A stretch of 64,000 bases of DNA, from contig JAFGDE010000026.1 in the NCBI GenBank assembly GCA_016932255.1, forward strand, positions 32,768 to 96,767. The letters run 5' to 3'. Within the stretch, counting starts at the first letter, position 1; each line of letters starts with the position of its first letter. Positions 44,016 through 52,981 of the stretch are shown one piece after another. The notes beneath the pieces are model-generated. The model had not been told where the DNA came from and ran no database searches. It was given only the letters and a program-made list of their open reading frames with translations. A program made the position numbers and the translations under genes. Source of the stretch: Candidatus Saganbacteria bacterium (lineage in GTDB: Bacteria; Margulisbacteria; WOR-1; O2-12-FULL-45-9).

Positions 44016-45599
44016 ATGCCGCTATGGGGACCTAAAGTCCATATTAATGTAAATAATTTCATGTTAAATACCAGGGTCCAATTGAGGTCTCCGGGAATTA
44101 ACCGCCGGGTCGCCCGAGAGATTTTAAAGCGCAGGGCGTCTGCGCCTGATGTCAAGCCGGCTCAGCTCTATGATCTGATGATGATATCTTCGCTAGTGTT
44201 TGGTGGCCTTGCGCCCAGGCTCAAGCAGCGCGGCGAACTGGATATCCGCCGGACAGACCCCTCACTTTCCGGCGCGGTCGGCCGGGAGAATGCCAGACAG
44301 ATCACTTCACAGAGAGGCCAAAAGGCGAGTGCAGGGCATCCGGTCTCGCTCGTGCTGATATTAAGGGAAGCTGAGTATCTGACCGGAGCACATGCCATTG
44401 TCAACGGGGCAAGAAATATCTCCCGGTTCTATCACGCCTGCCGCGGTGAGGGGCAGTCGGTTTTCTTGAACAGTTTGGAGCAGCGGGATATCAGGACCTT
44501 GTTCGATATTATTGTGCGTGAACGAGATGTTGCGGGCAACTTCGCTTTTTTAAAGGACAAACACAACGGCGCGGCCGACCATGTTTTTTCCGCGCTTGAC
44601 ACTACGCGGCGTACCGCCCTGTTCAACGCCTTTCAGCGCCAGGGTAGGGCTGATCAGGTCTTTGACGATCTCTTCAGCGGCCTATCCCATACCAATCAGC
44701 AGCAGCTGATCATTGACGTCATGACAGCTGAGCAGCGCCAGGCCTTCCTGAATGAGTTGATGACGTTTAAGCACCAATTCGCTTTCCTGACCCTTTGTGA
44801 TAAACGATCGCGGGGCCAGCTTTACCTCTCTCTTTCGCCTGAGCACCGGCGCGTTATGCTTTTGACCAGCATGACAGATCATCAATCGCTTAGAGATGTC
44901 TTTCGGTGCTTTCACCGGGATGAACTACCGATCTTGATCCAGGACCTGGCAGCGATCAAGTCACTGGGACTACTGCTGGTACTGTTCGCTCAAGAGTCCA
45001 TTAATCTCAGAACACTGCTGCTGGCTCTGAGACCGGCTGACCTTGAAATAATGTTCACTGGTCTTGAAGAGCACATTCTGCTCGATCTTTTTATCTTTCA
45101 CATGGATCGGGGCAGGCTGTCTGACCTGTTCGAGCGGCTGGACCTGGACGTGAACGGGTTCCGCATCATCTATGACAATCTCAGCGAAGGGGCTAAGAAG
45201 ATCGTAGTCGAAGCACTGAAAGGCCGGCCGTTGGCAGCAAGATACTCATCGGTCATCGAACCGAGCGAAGTTATCTGGGCCAAGGTTGCGCCCGGGCCAG
45301 GGCCGGCTCAAGCCAATACTCCTCTGCGGCAGGAACTTGTCCGCCTGGGTGATCTTGGTTTTATTGAACGGCAGCCCCGTCGGACCAAGGAAGCCATGCA
45401 GCTGTTGGGGATCGAGTCAAAGGACGGCTGGAAAAAAGCGTTCACAAGACTGCTAAAAATCTTCAGGTCGGCCTTGGTCGATCCTAACCCTCCGGCAGAA
45501 GTAATGGCTGCGATGAAGTCACTGACCATGGCAAGGGAGATCATGCTGGATAGGGTTGATACAATGGTCTTTACCTTCAAACAACCTCCCAGGAGCTAA
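44016..45599 (+). CDS. hypothetical all-helical protein with MgtE-N/FliG-like repetitive architecture
   Basis: ATG 44016 after AAGGAG. Repeating motifs such as DHVFSALDTTRRTALFNAFQ, DDLFSGLSHTNQQQLIIDVM, LYLSLSPEHRRVMLLTSM, DVFRCFHRDELPILIQDL. Confidence 0.6.
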   Translation: MPLWGPKVHINVNNFMLNTRVQLRSPGINRRVAREILKRRASAPDVKPAQLYDLMMISSLVFGGLAPRLKQRGELDIRRTDPSLSGAVGRENARQITSQRGQKASAGHPVSLVLILREAEYLTGAHAIVNGARNISRFYHACRGEGQSVFLNSLEQRDIRTLFDIIVRERDVAGNFAFLKDKHNGAADHVFSALDTTRRTALFNAFQRQGRADQVFDDLFSGLSHTNQQQLIIDVMTAEQRQAFLNELMTFKHQFAFLTLCDKRSRGQLYLSLSPEHRRVMLLTSMTDHQSLRDVFRCFHRDELPILIQDLAAIKSLGLLLVLFAQESINLRTLLLALRPADLEIMFTGLEEHILLDLFIFHMDRGRLSDLFERLDLDVNGFRIIYDNLSEGAKKIVVEALKGRPLAARYSSVIEPSEVIWAKVAPGPGPAQANTPLRQELVRLGDLGFIERQPRRTKEAMQLLGIESKDGWKKAFTRLLKIFRSALVDPNPPAEVMAAMKSLTMAREIMLDRVDTMVFTFKQPPRS

Positions 45600-45644
45600 G
45601 CTTCTCAGCACCTCGCTCGCGCACCCATGCTATAATACAGTTAC

Positions 45645-46955
45645 ATGAAGGCCGATCTGCTGATCAAGAATGCGTTGGTCCTGACTATGGATGATGGTCT
45701 GACGGTCCATGATAAAGCCGATCTGGTCATCGCCGGCCCCAAAATTGTCGAGATTACCCCAAAGGCGGCTGGCCGAGCTAAAAAGACCATTGACGCCTCC
45801 GGTAAACTGGTCATGCCCGGGTTGATAAACATGCATACTCACGCAGCTATGACCTTGTTGCGAGGTCTGGCCGATGATATGCCGCTGGATGTCTGGTGGC
45901 AGAAATTTATCTTCCCTCTTGAACAGAAACTGCTCGATCCTGAATTCATCCGGTGCGGGGTTGGATTAGCCGCGCTGGAGATGGTCCGGTCCGGCACAAC
46001 GACGTTCTCAGACATGTATTTTTATGAGCAGGAAGCTGCCGAAGTCTGTTCCAGGATCGGACTGCGTGCTTATCTGGGGGAGGGCGTGCTTGACGCGCCC
46101 AGCCCGCATCATCCCAGCGCGGATCACGCACTGAACTATACTAAAGAACTGTGGTCAAGATGGCGGAACGATCCATTGATCAGCATCATGGTCGCGCCTC
46201 ATGCGCCATATACTTGCGGCAAAGACAATCTGATAAAAGCTAAGGCATTGGCTAACGAGCTAGATCTGCCTTTGCATATCCATGTGTCTGAAACCGCCGC
46301 GGAAGTGGCGGAATCGAGAAAAAACTCAGGCTTAAGCCCAGTTGAATATCTGGACAGCATCGGCTTTCTATCTGAAAAGGTCATTGCCGTCCACTGCGTG
46401 CATCTGGGCAAGACTGATATAAGGATATTGAAGGAAAGGCGGGTCAAGGTGGTCCACTGCCAGGAAAGCAATCTCAAGCTGGCCTCGGGCAATGCCCCGA
46501 TAGTGGAACTGCTTGATGCCGGAATTACCGTCGCTCTGGGGACCGATGGCGCAGCTTCGAACAATAACCTGGACATGTTCGATGAGATGGATGCCGTGGC
46601 CAAGGTCCATAAGATGATCAAAGCCGACCCGACGGTCATGGACGCACAGACCGTGCTGAAAATGGCAACAAGTGAAGCGGCGCGGGCCTTAGGCCGTCAG
46701 GATATCGGCTCTCTGGCCCCGGGTAAGACCGCTGATATTATCATTCTTGACCTGAACAAGCCGCATTTGCTGCCGCTCTATAATATATATTCACAGCTGG
46801 TTTACAGCGCGGGGGGCTCAGAGGTCGAAAGCGTTATTATTAACGGCCGGCTGGTCATGGAGAACAAGCGCGTCCTGACCATGGACGAAGATGAGGTCCT
46901 TGATAATGCCAGACATATGGGGGCAAGGATAAGACATGAGATCAAAAATAGCTAA
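45645..46955 (+). CDS. mtaD: 5-methylthioadenosine/S-adenosylhomocysteine deaminase-type amidohydrolase
   Basis: MPGLINMHTHAAMTLLRGLADDMPLDVWW, GTTTFSDMYF, LPLHIHVSETAAEV, AVHCVHL, VALGTDGAASNNNLDMFDEM. Confidence 0.93.
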   Translation: MKADLLIKNALVLTMDDGLTVHDKADLVIAGPKIVEITPKAAGRAKKTIDASGKLVMPGLINMHTHAAMTLLRGLADDMPLDVWWQKFIFPLEQKLLDPEFIRCGVGLAALEMVRSGTTTFSDMYFYEQEAAEVCSRIGLRAYLGEGVLDAPSPHHPSADHALNYTKELWSRWRNDPLISIMVAPHAPYTCGKDNLIKAKALANELDLPLHIHVSETAAEVAESRKNSGLSPVEYLDSIGFLSEKVIAVHCVHLGKTDIRILKERRVKVVHCQESNLKLASGNAPIVELLDAGITVALGTDGAASNNNLDMFDEMDAVAKVHKMIKADPTVMDAQTVLKMATSEAARALGRQDIGSLAPGKTADIIILDLNKPHLLPLYNIYSQLVYSAGGSEVESVIINGRLVMENKRVLTMDEDEVLDNARHMGARIRHEIKNS

Positions 46956-47664
46956 GGTCGGCATCATTGGCGGCTCCGGAGTAGAAGAGCTGGGTTTTAC
47001 TGCCGAGTTCAAGGATAAAAAGGTAAAGACCAGATACGGCGAAGTTTTGGTCAAAACCGGTCTGGTCAAGGAAAAAGAGGTCGTTTTTCTTAACCGTCAC
47101 GGCTGGGCATACACGGCTCCGGGACAGATCAACTATCTGGCGAACCTGGCGGCCTTGAAGGAAGAGGGGGTTGGCTGCATCTTTGCCACCGCCGCGGTCG
47201 GGGCCCTGCACAAGAAATTGGCGCCGGGCGATCTGCTCTTGTTCGATGATCTTATCGACATGACCAGAAAGCGTGTTGGCTCATATGATGCCCGGGCTTT
47301 CATCGATATGTCCACGCCTTATACGCCGTTCCTGACCGAAGTCGTCAAAAAAGCTGCGGCCGGGATTAAGCTCAAGCTTGAACCCAATATCATTTATGTC
47401 TGTACCGAGGGCCCGCGCTTTGAGACCAGGGCTGAGATCAGGCTCTATAAGAAATTCGGCGGCGATGTCGTGGGCATGACCCAGGTGCCCGAGGTCATTC
47501 TGGCCGCTGAGATCAGCATCCCTTATGCGGCTATCGGCGTGGTCACCAATTATGCGGCCGGAGTGACCTCCAGGCGAATTTCCGCGCATGAAGTGCTGGT
47601 CGTGATGAAGCAAAGATCTGCGGAGCTTGCTCGGCTGCTGGAGGCTGCGATCAGGGCCGTTTGA
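46936..47664 (+). CDS. mtnP: S-methyl-5'-thioadenosine phosphorylase family protein
   Basis: VGIIGGSGVEEL, FLNRHGWAYTAPGQINYLANLAALKEEGVGCIFATAAVGAL, YVCTEGPRFETRAEIRLYKKFGGDVVGMTQVPEVILAAE. Confidence 0.92.
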   Translation: MRSKIAKVGIIGGSGVEELGFTAEFKDKKVKTRYGEVLVKTGLVKEKEVVFLNRHGWAYTAPGQINYLANLAALKEEGVGCIFATAAVGALHKKLAPGDLLLFDDLIDMTRKRVGSYDARAFIDMSTPYTPFLTEVVKKAAAGIKLKLEPNIIYVCTEGPRFETRAEIRLYKKFGGDVVGMTQVPEVILAAEISIPYAAIGVVTNYAAGVTSRRISAHEVLVVMKQRSAELARLLEAAIRAV

Positions 47665-47680
47665 ACGGGAGCGGGCGGCT

Positions 47681-48556
47681 TCAGGCCAGGCTGGCCCTGA
47701 GGATGCGGTCTTTTTTGTTCAAGTCCTTGATGATCCGGATATCTTTATAAGCCGGGTTCTTTGCAGCCAGTTTCTTGACGGCTTCGCCCTGATCATAGCC
47801 GATCTCAATGAATATCTCGCCGGCTTCATTCAGGTGTTTTGGGGCGCTGACCAGCAGTTCCTTAATGCGGACCAGGCCGTCATTGCCGCCGTCCAGGGCC
47901 TGCCGCGGTTCCCAGATCCTGACGTCCTCTGCCAGCTTTTCGATCTGGTCGCTGGGGATATAGGGTGGGTTGCTGACAATGACATCGACCTTTTCCTGGA
48001 GCGGAGCGAGCATATCGCCGACCTTGAACTGGCAGCGCTGCTCCACATTGTGGCGTACCGCGTTCTTATGGGCGATAACAATGGCCTGGTCGGAATTGTC
48101 CAGGCCAAAGACCTTGACGGCAGGCAGGTATTTGGCCAGGCTGACGGCGATGCAGCCGGAGCCCGTGCCCACGTCGGCGATCAGCAGAGTGGGGGCGGGC
48201 GAGCGCTGGTTGAGCGTTTCCTTGATCTTTTCGATCACCAGCTCGGCCAGCAGCTCGGTTTCCGGCCTGGGTATCAGGACAGACCGGTCAACGTGGAAAT
48301 CAAGCGACATGAACGGCTGGCTGCCGGTAATATAGGCGATGGGCTCCCTGTTCACCCGCCGCTTGATCAGTGCCTTGAAATTATCAAGTTCGGTCTTACC
48401 GAGTATCCGGTCATGATCGGTGTAAAGCTCGATGCGTTTAAGCTGGAGGCAGAAAGCCAGCAGGATCTCCGCCTCAAGATGCGGCCAGGTTATATTGTGC
48501 TTTTTAAAGTACTCGGTGGTCCAGTCGAGCAGTTTTTGAATGGTCCAGATCTCCAT
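47681..48556 (-). CDS. prmC: peptide chain release factor N5-glutamine methyltransferase
   Basis: IADVGTGSGCIAVSLAKYLP, DVIVSNPPYIPS, FIEIGYDQGEAV. Confidence 0.95.
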   Translation of the reverse strand: MEIWTIQKLLDWTTEYFKKHNITWPHLEAEILLAFCLQLKRIELYTDHDRILGKTELDNFKALIKRRVNREPIAYITGSQPFMSLDFHVDRSVLIPRPETELLAELVIEKIKETLNQRSPAPTLLIADVGTGSGCIAVSLAKYLPAVKVFGLDNSDQAIVIAHKNAVRHNVEQRCQFKVGDMLAPLQEKVDVIVSNPPYIPSDQIEKLAEDVRIWEPRQALDGGNDGLVRIKELLVSAPKHLNEAGEIFIEIGYDQGEAVKKLAAKNPAYKDIRIIKDLNKKDRILRASLA

Positions 48557-49617
48557 CAGCCGATCTTCTTCAATTTGGCGGCCTGGTCAGCGCTGATCAG
48601 GGCCTGAATGATCTCTTCCAGATCACCGTCAAGCACGTCGTTGAGCCGGTAGAGGGTGAAACCGATGCGGTGGTCGGTCACCCGGCCCTGGGGGAAATTA
48701 TAGGTCCGGATCTTTTCCGAACGGTCGCCGGTGCCGACCATGATCTTGCGGGCGTCGCGCCGTTTTCTGATCTCCGCTTCCTCGGCCGCTTCCAGTATCC
48801 TGGCGCGCAGCAGCTTCATAGCTTTTTCCCTGTTCTGGTGCTGGGAGCGCTCGTCCTGGCAGGCAACGACAGTGCCCGTCGGGATATGCGTGATCCTGAC
48901 CGCGGAATCGGTCTTGTTAACGTGCTGGCCTCCGGCGCCGGAAGCTCTGAAGGTATCGATCCTCAAGTCTTTGGGTTCGATCTTGATATCGACCTCTTCG
49001 GCTTCGGGCAGAACGGCCACGGTCACGGCTGAAGTATGCACGCGTCCGCCGGATTCGGTCTCCGGTACGCGCTGGACCCGGTGCGTGCCGCTTTCATATT
49101 TGAGCTTGCTGTAAGCGCCTTTACCGATCACGTTGAAGATGACCTCTTTGTAGCCGCCCAGACCGGTCGGGTTCGAACTGATCACTTCGGTGCGCAGGCC
49201 GTTGCGCTCGGCGTAGCGCAGGTACATGCGCAGCAGCTCGCCGCTAAAAAGGGCGGATTCCTCGCCGCCGGTGCCGGCCCTGATCTCCATGATGATGTTG
49301 CGCTCGTCCATCGGGTCTTTGGGTAGGAGCATGACCTCGATGTCCTTTTCCAGCCGGGCCTGTTTCGGCTCGAGCTCGGCCAGTTCAGCCTTGGCCAGTT
49401 CCGCCATTTCCGGGTCAGCCATAAGCATTTTGGCGTCGTTGATCGCTTTAATCGAATGTTTGTATTCCTGGGTCTTTTCAAAGAGTTCCTTGAGGTCGCC
49501 GAGTTCTTTGGAGAGGGATTGGAATTTCTCACGGTCGTTGATGACATCGGGCATGCTCAGAAGTTTTTCCAGCTCGTGGTAGCGCTTTTCAACGTGTTCC
49601 AGTTTGTCCAGAAGCAT
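48556..49617 (-). CDS. prfA: peptide chain release factor 1
   Basis: [74 protein letters not shown]. Confidence 0.97.
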   Translation of the reverse strand: MLLDKLEHVEKRYHELEKLLSMPDVINDREKFQSLSKELGDLKELFEKTQEYKHSIKAINDAKMLMADPEMAELAKAELAELEPKQARLEKDIEVMLLPKDPMDERNIIMEIRAGTGGEESALFSGELLRMYLRYAERNGLRTEVISSNPTGLGGYKEVIFNVIGKGAYSKLKYESGTHRVQRVPETESGGRVHTSAVTVAVLPEAEEVDIKIEPKDLRIDTFRASGAGGQHVNKTDSAVRITHIPTGTVVACQDERSQHQNREKAMKLLRARILEAAEEAEIRKRRDARKIMVGTGDRSEKIRTYNFPQGRVTDHRIGFTLYRLNDVLDGDLEEIIQALISADQAAKLKKIG

Positions 49618-49626
49618 GCGAGCCGG

Positions 49627-49890
49627 TTACTTCTTGGTCTTCTTCTTGGAGGTTTTCTTCTTTTTGGCGGTCTTCTTTTTAGCCTTGGGCTTGACGTTGG
49701 CGTATTTTTTCTGGAATTTCTGGACCCGGCCTTCAGTGTCCATCAGCTTCTGCTTGCCGGTGAAAAGAGGGTGGCAGGCCGAGCAGATGTCGATCCTGAT
49801 ATTGTCCTTGGTCGAGCCGATCTTATAAACAGCGCCGCAGGCGCAGGTCGCGGTCGTTTCCTGGTATTTCGGGTGTATCTTTTCCTTCAT
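49627..49890 (-). CDS. rpmE: 50S ribosomal protein L31 with Lys-rich C-terminal extension
   Basis: MKEKIHPKYQETTATCACGAVYKIGSTKDNIRIDICSACHPLFTGKQKLMDTEGRVQKFQKKY then KPKAKKKTAKKKKTSKKKTKK. Confidence 0.97.
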   Translation of the reverse strand: MKEKIHPKYQETTATCACGAVYKIGSTKDNIRIDICSACHPLFTGKQKLMDTEGRVQKFQKKYANVKPKAKKKTAKKKKTSKKKTKK

Positions 49891-49900
49891 AACTCCTCAT

Positions 49901-49922
49901 TTAGCCTGAGGCTAAAAGCCTC
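49901..49922 (-). promoter_or_regulatory. hairpin in the rpmE leader
   Basis: TTAGCCT-G-AGGCTAA perfect inverted repeat (49901-49915) nested with GAGGCT-TTT-AGCCTC (minus strand), just upstream of the rpmE SD. Confidence 0.4.
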
Positions 49923-49948
49923 GGCTCCGGTTTCTCTTTTTGAATAGT

Positions 49949-50794
49949 TCATTTTAGCATAGGTTTGGGGATTTGTCCACGCCAGGCCAGACCGATTATC
50001 TCCAGGTAGGCTTTAAATTTTTCCCGGTTGAAGAGCCTGAGGGGAAGGATCAGGCTCAGGCAGAGGCACAGGATTAGGCGGTAAATATTAAAGGCCAGTT
50101 CGCCATAATGCTTGCGGCAGAAATACAGGCCGCCCTTGAAGCCTTCAACGAACAAGCGCCGCTTGAAGGTGCGTTTGCTGCTGTAGCCGCCGTAGTGAAC
50201 TATCTCCGCATCAGGTACAAAATAAATATCCCAGCCGGCCTTGCGGATGCTCAGGCACCAGTCCAGGTCATCATTGTAAAAGAACAGGTTCTCGTCCATC
50301 ACGCCGACCCGGTCGATGACCTCCTGCCTGACCACCAGCGCGGCGCCGATGACAAAATCGACCTTGACCGGCTCTTTAGCCAGCCAGAAGCGTTTGCCCA
50401 GCAGGCCGCCCTGATGCTGAAGACTGCCGTCCACATTGAGCAGTTTCGGGCCGCAGGCTCCGACGCCGGGGTGTCTATCCATGAACTCGACCAGCTTGTC
50501 CAGCGCAGCCGGTTTAACGATAGTGTCATCATTGAGCAGCATGAAATAACGGGCACGCAAGCGTCTTAAGCCCTGATTGCTGGCCTTGATGAAACCGAGG
50601 TTCTCCTGGTTCTCAATCAGCATGACCTGGGGGAAGTCGCCTCTGACCATGGCCTGTGAGCCGTCGGTCGAAGCGTTGTCAGTGACCGCGATATCATAAG
50701 ATATCTGTTTGGTGTTGACCACGATCGAAGAAAGGCAATCCTTGAGCAGTTTTCTGTTGTTCGTATTAACGATGGCAATGGCCAGATCCTTCAT
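49949..50794 (-). CDS. glycosyltransferase family 2
   Basis: DLAIAIVNTNNRKLLKDCLSSI, YDIAVTDNASTDGSQAMV, FMLLNDDTIVKPAALDKLVEFMDRHPGVGACGPKLLN. Confidence 0.9.
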   Translation of the reverse strand: MKDLAIAIVNTNNRKLLKDCLSSIVVNTKQISYDIAVTDNASTDGSQAMVRGDFPQVMLIENQENLGFIKASNQGLRRLRARYFMLLNDDTIVKPAALDKLVEFMDRHPGVGACGPKLLNVDGSLQHQGGLLGKRFWLAKEPVKVDFVIGAALVVRQEVIDRVGVMDENLFFYNDDLDWCLSIRKAGWDIYFVPDAEIVHYGGYSSKRTFKRRLFVEGFKGGLYFCRKHYGELAFNIYRLILCLCLSLILPLRLFNREKFKAYLEIIGLAWRGQIPKPMLK

Positions 50795-51498
50795 CTTTTT
50801 CTCCAGTGGGTCAACTTATACCGGGTCAGGGCCATGACGTGGAGGATATAGCTGACGACTTCTTTGCCGGACATCTTGCTCTGGCCGGCTTCGCGCTCCA
50901 CAAAGACGATCGGATGCTCGATGACCTTGTCATGTTTGCCTTTGACCATGATCTCCAGGCCGATCTTCCAACTGCGCGGTTCGAGTGTTATGCCGTCGAT
51001 GATCCTCTTCTCGAACATGAAAAATCCGGAGGTCAGGTCCCTGACCGGGGTGAGGAACGAGCCGATGGTCTTGGCCACCCAATGAATAAAACGGCGGTAC
51101 CAGATCCATTTCGATGTCCCGCCGCCGGAAACCCGGCGGCTGCCCACGACCAGCTGAGCCTGGCCTGACCGGATCAGGCGATACATTTCCGGGATTGCCT
51201 CAGGCGGATGGCTCAGGTCAGCGTCGATCACACAGATGACAGGGGAGGCGGCTGCGTTAATGCCGTCAACAATGGCCGAGCCCAGTCCTCGCTTGTCCAA
51301 GCGCTTGATCACCCGCAGCGGCAGTTCATGCTTCAGTGCCTCGGCCGCTGCGGCTGTGCCGTCAGGTGAGTTGTCGTCCACAAAAAGTATCTCCAGACCG
51401 ATCTGTTCCGGTTCAAGCGCGGCAACGATACGCCTGGCCAGCGGCTCGATGTTGGCTTTTTCGTTATAGGTCGGCACAACTACCGCCAGGTCAGCTAT
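50791..51498 (-). CDS. glycosyltransferase family 2, polyprenyl-monophosphomannose synthase-like; probable AUA start
   Basis: (I)ADLAVVVPTYNEKANIEPLARRIV, EILFVDDNSPDGTAAAAEAL, VICVIDADLSHPPEAIPEMYRLI. Start proposed at ATA 51498, overlapping the upstream TAG. Confidence 0.85.
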   Translation of the reverse strand: MADLAVVVPTYNEKANIEPLARRIVAALEPEQIGLEILFVDDNSPDGTAAAAEALKHELPLRVIKRLDKRGLGSAIVDGINAAASPVICVIDADLSHPPEAIPEMYRLIRSGQAQLVVGSRRVSGGGTSKWIWYRRFIHWVAKTIGSFLTPVRDLTSGFFMFEKRIIDGITLEPRSWKIGLEIMVKGKHDKVIEHPIVFVEREAGQSKMSGKEVVSYILHVMALTRYKLTHWRKR

Positions 51499-52907
51499 GG
51501 CAGCGGCCCTCCTTGATAATTGCGGCAGATATAGACCTCGACCTTGAGCGGGATATCGGAATCCTTGGTAAAGAGCCGTTTATGCCGGTCAGATTTGACC
51601 TCGACAAAGCGCTGTTTCAGCCAGGCGCCTTTTTCCGGATCATTAAAAGCGAAGTAAAGCACGTCATCGCCGGCTTTCAGCTCGGGCCGGCCCCATATAT
51701 CGAACTGCGGCCAGCGGCCTTGCGGCAGATAGACCTCGGTCTTGCCGTAGAAAGCCACCAGGCTGGCCACGCCCATCTGGTTCGAATAAACATAGTCCGG
51801 TCCTATCTCTTTGATATATTGCGCCAGCTGTCGGTTTATCTTGTAGGCTTGGCCGTTAAATTCCTTGGGGATGGGATAAAGAAAAGCATAATAGCTGATG
51901 AACAGGATATTGATCAATAAAATGACGCTTAAGTTGCCCCAGAGGCGTCGTTCGCCCAGGCCTTTGGGATAAAAACTCGTCCAGCGCTGAGTCAGTACGA
52001 TCAATAAACTGAGATAGACTATCGAAGTCCAGTGGCCGCCGACCTGAGTGAAGGGCGAGACCAGCAGAAAAGCCAGGAAAGCCGGGATCGGCAGAGCGAG
52101 CAGGGCCAGGCTGTAATCGTTCATTTTCTTGTAGGTTCGCCAGAAGCCATAAACACAGGTTGCCGCGCTGAAAATGAACAAGGGAGGCGAATACATGAAG
52201 AACTGCAGCAAGAGAAAACTGAAGACATTGCTGAGATAATTCGGACTGCCCAGTCTGGCGCCGTGATGGCTGAGAGAGGGAAAACCATGCTGGATGTTCC
52301 AGATCAGCACAGGCGAGCTAAGCAATAGTGCTATGGCCAGGCCAATGTAAGGTTCGGGCCGTTTCAGCCAACGCCGGTTGTAATTGGACAATGACAGGAA
52401 GAGCAGTATTCCGGGAAAGAACAGCAGCATCGGGAATTTGCTCAAGAGCCCCAGGCCGGCTGCCAGGCCGATCAGGTACCAGTAATATCCCCGCTCGGTC
52501 TCAATCAGCTTGAGCAAGAATAAAAGGCTGAGCAGCCAGAAGATCACCAGCGGCAGTTCAGGTGTCAGGAAGAGGCCGCCCAAAAAATAGGTCGGGATGA
52601 GGTTGAACAGTACAGCCGCGTAAACTGCGATCTTTTTGTTATAAGCCGTGCGGGCGACCAGGTAGACCAGCCAGGTGGCCAGCAGGATCATTAAAATAGC
52701 ACCAAAGCGCACGGCGAATTCCGTGCGTCCGAAAATGGAGTTCAGGAACCAGTGAATATAAGCAATGGCCGGCGGATGGTCGACATAGCTCATTGCCAGT
52801 TTCTGGGCCCAGAGATTGTAATAAGCCTCGTCACCGAGCAGGGGAAGATAGCGGCCCAGCCAGAGCTTGAACAGGTTGATAACGGCTAAAAACAGCCAGA
52901 AATACAT
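51495..52907 (-). CDS. ArnT-like GT-C glycosyltransferase
   Basis: LGDEAYYNLWAQKLAMSYVDHPPAIAYIHWFLNSIFGRTEFAVRFGAIL; start refined to MYFWLFL at 52907. Confidence 0.85.
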   Translation of the reverse strand: MYFWLFLAVINLFKLWLGRYLPLLGDEAYYNLWAQKLAMSYVDHPPAIAYIHWFLNSIFGRTEFAVRFGAILMILLATWLVYLVARTAYNKKIAVYAAVLFNLIPTYFLGGLFLTPELPLVIFWLLSLLFLLKLIETERGYYWYLIGLAAGLGLLSKFPMLLFFPGILLFLSLSNYNRRWLKRPEPYIGLAIALLLSSPVLIWNIQHGFPSLSHHGARLGSPNYLSNVFSFLLLQFFMYSPPLFIFSAATCVYGFWRTYKKMNDYSLALLALPIPAFLAFLLVSPFTQVGGHWTSIVYLSLLIVLTQRWTSFYPKGLGERRLWGNLSVILLINILFISYYAFLYPIPKEFNGQAYKINRQLAQYIKEIGPDYVYSNQMGVASLVAFYGKTEVYLPQGRWPQFDIWGRPELKAGDDVLYFAFNDPEKGAWLKQRFVEVKSDRHKRLFTKDSDIPLKVEVYICRNYQGGPLP

Positions 52908-52947
52908 GTTAGAATAGATTATACCATGATGAAGTTTGTCTTTAATA

Positions 52948-52967
52948 CCCCACATTTAAATGTGGGG
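52948..52967. repeat. palindromic element in a divergent intergenic region
   Basis: CCCCACATTTAAATGTGGGG, a perfect 20-bp palindrome. Confidence 0.85.
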
Positions 52968-52981
52968 AATAAGGGTGTTTA

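Noticed and set aside
47627-48607. 326-aa plus-strand ORF
   Set aside because: Antisense shadow of prmC; composition typical of reverse-frame translation.
49627-49700. Possible tandem repeat at the 3' end of rpmE
   Set aside because: Simple Lys-rich C-terminal low complexity (KKKTAKKKKTSKKKTKK), common in L31 and other ribosomal proteins.
52908-52955. Upstream start (MWGIKDKLHHGIIYSN) of the ArnT-like gene
   Set aside because: These codons lie within or just after the palindromic element and upstream of the inferred -10; start placed at 52907.
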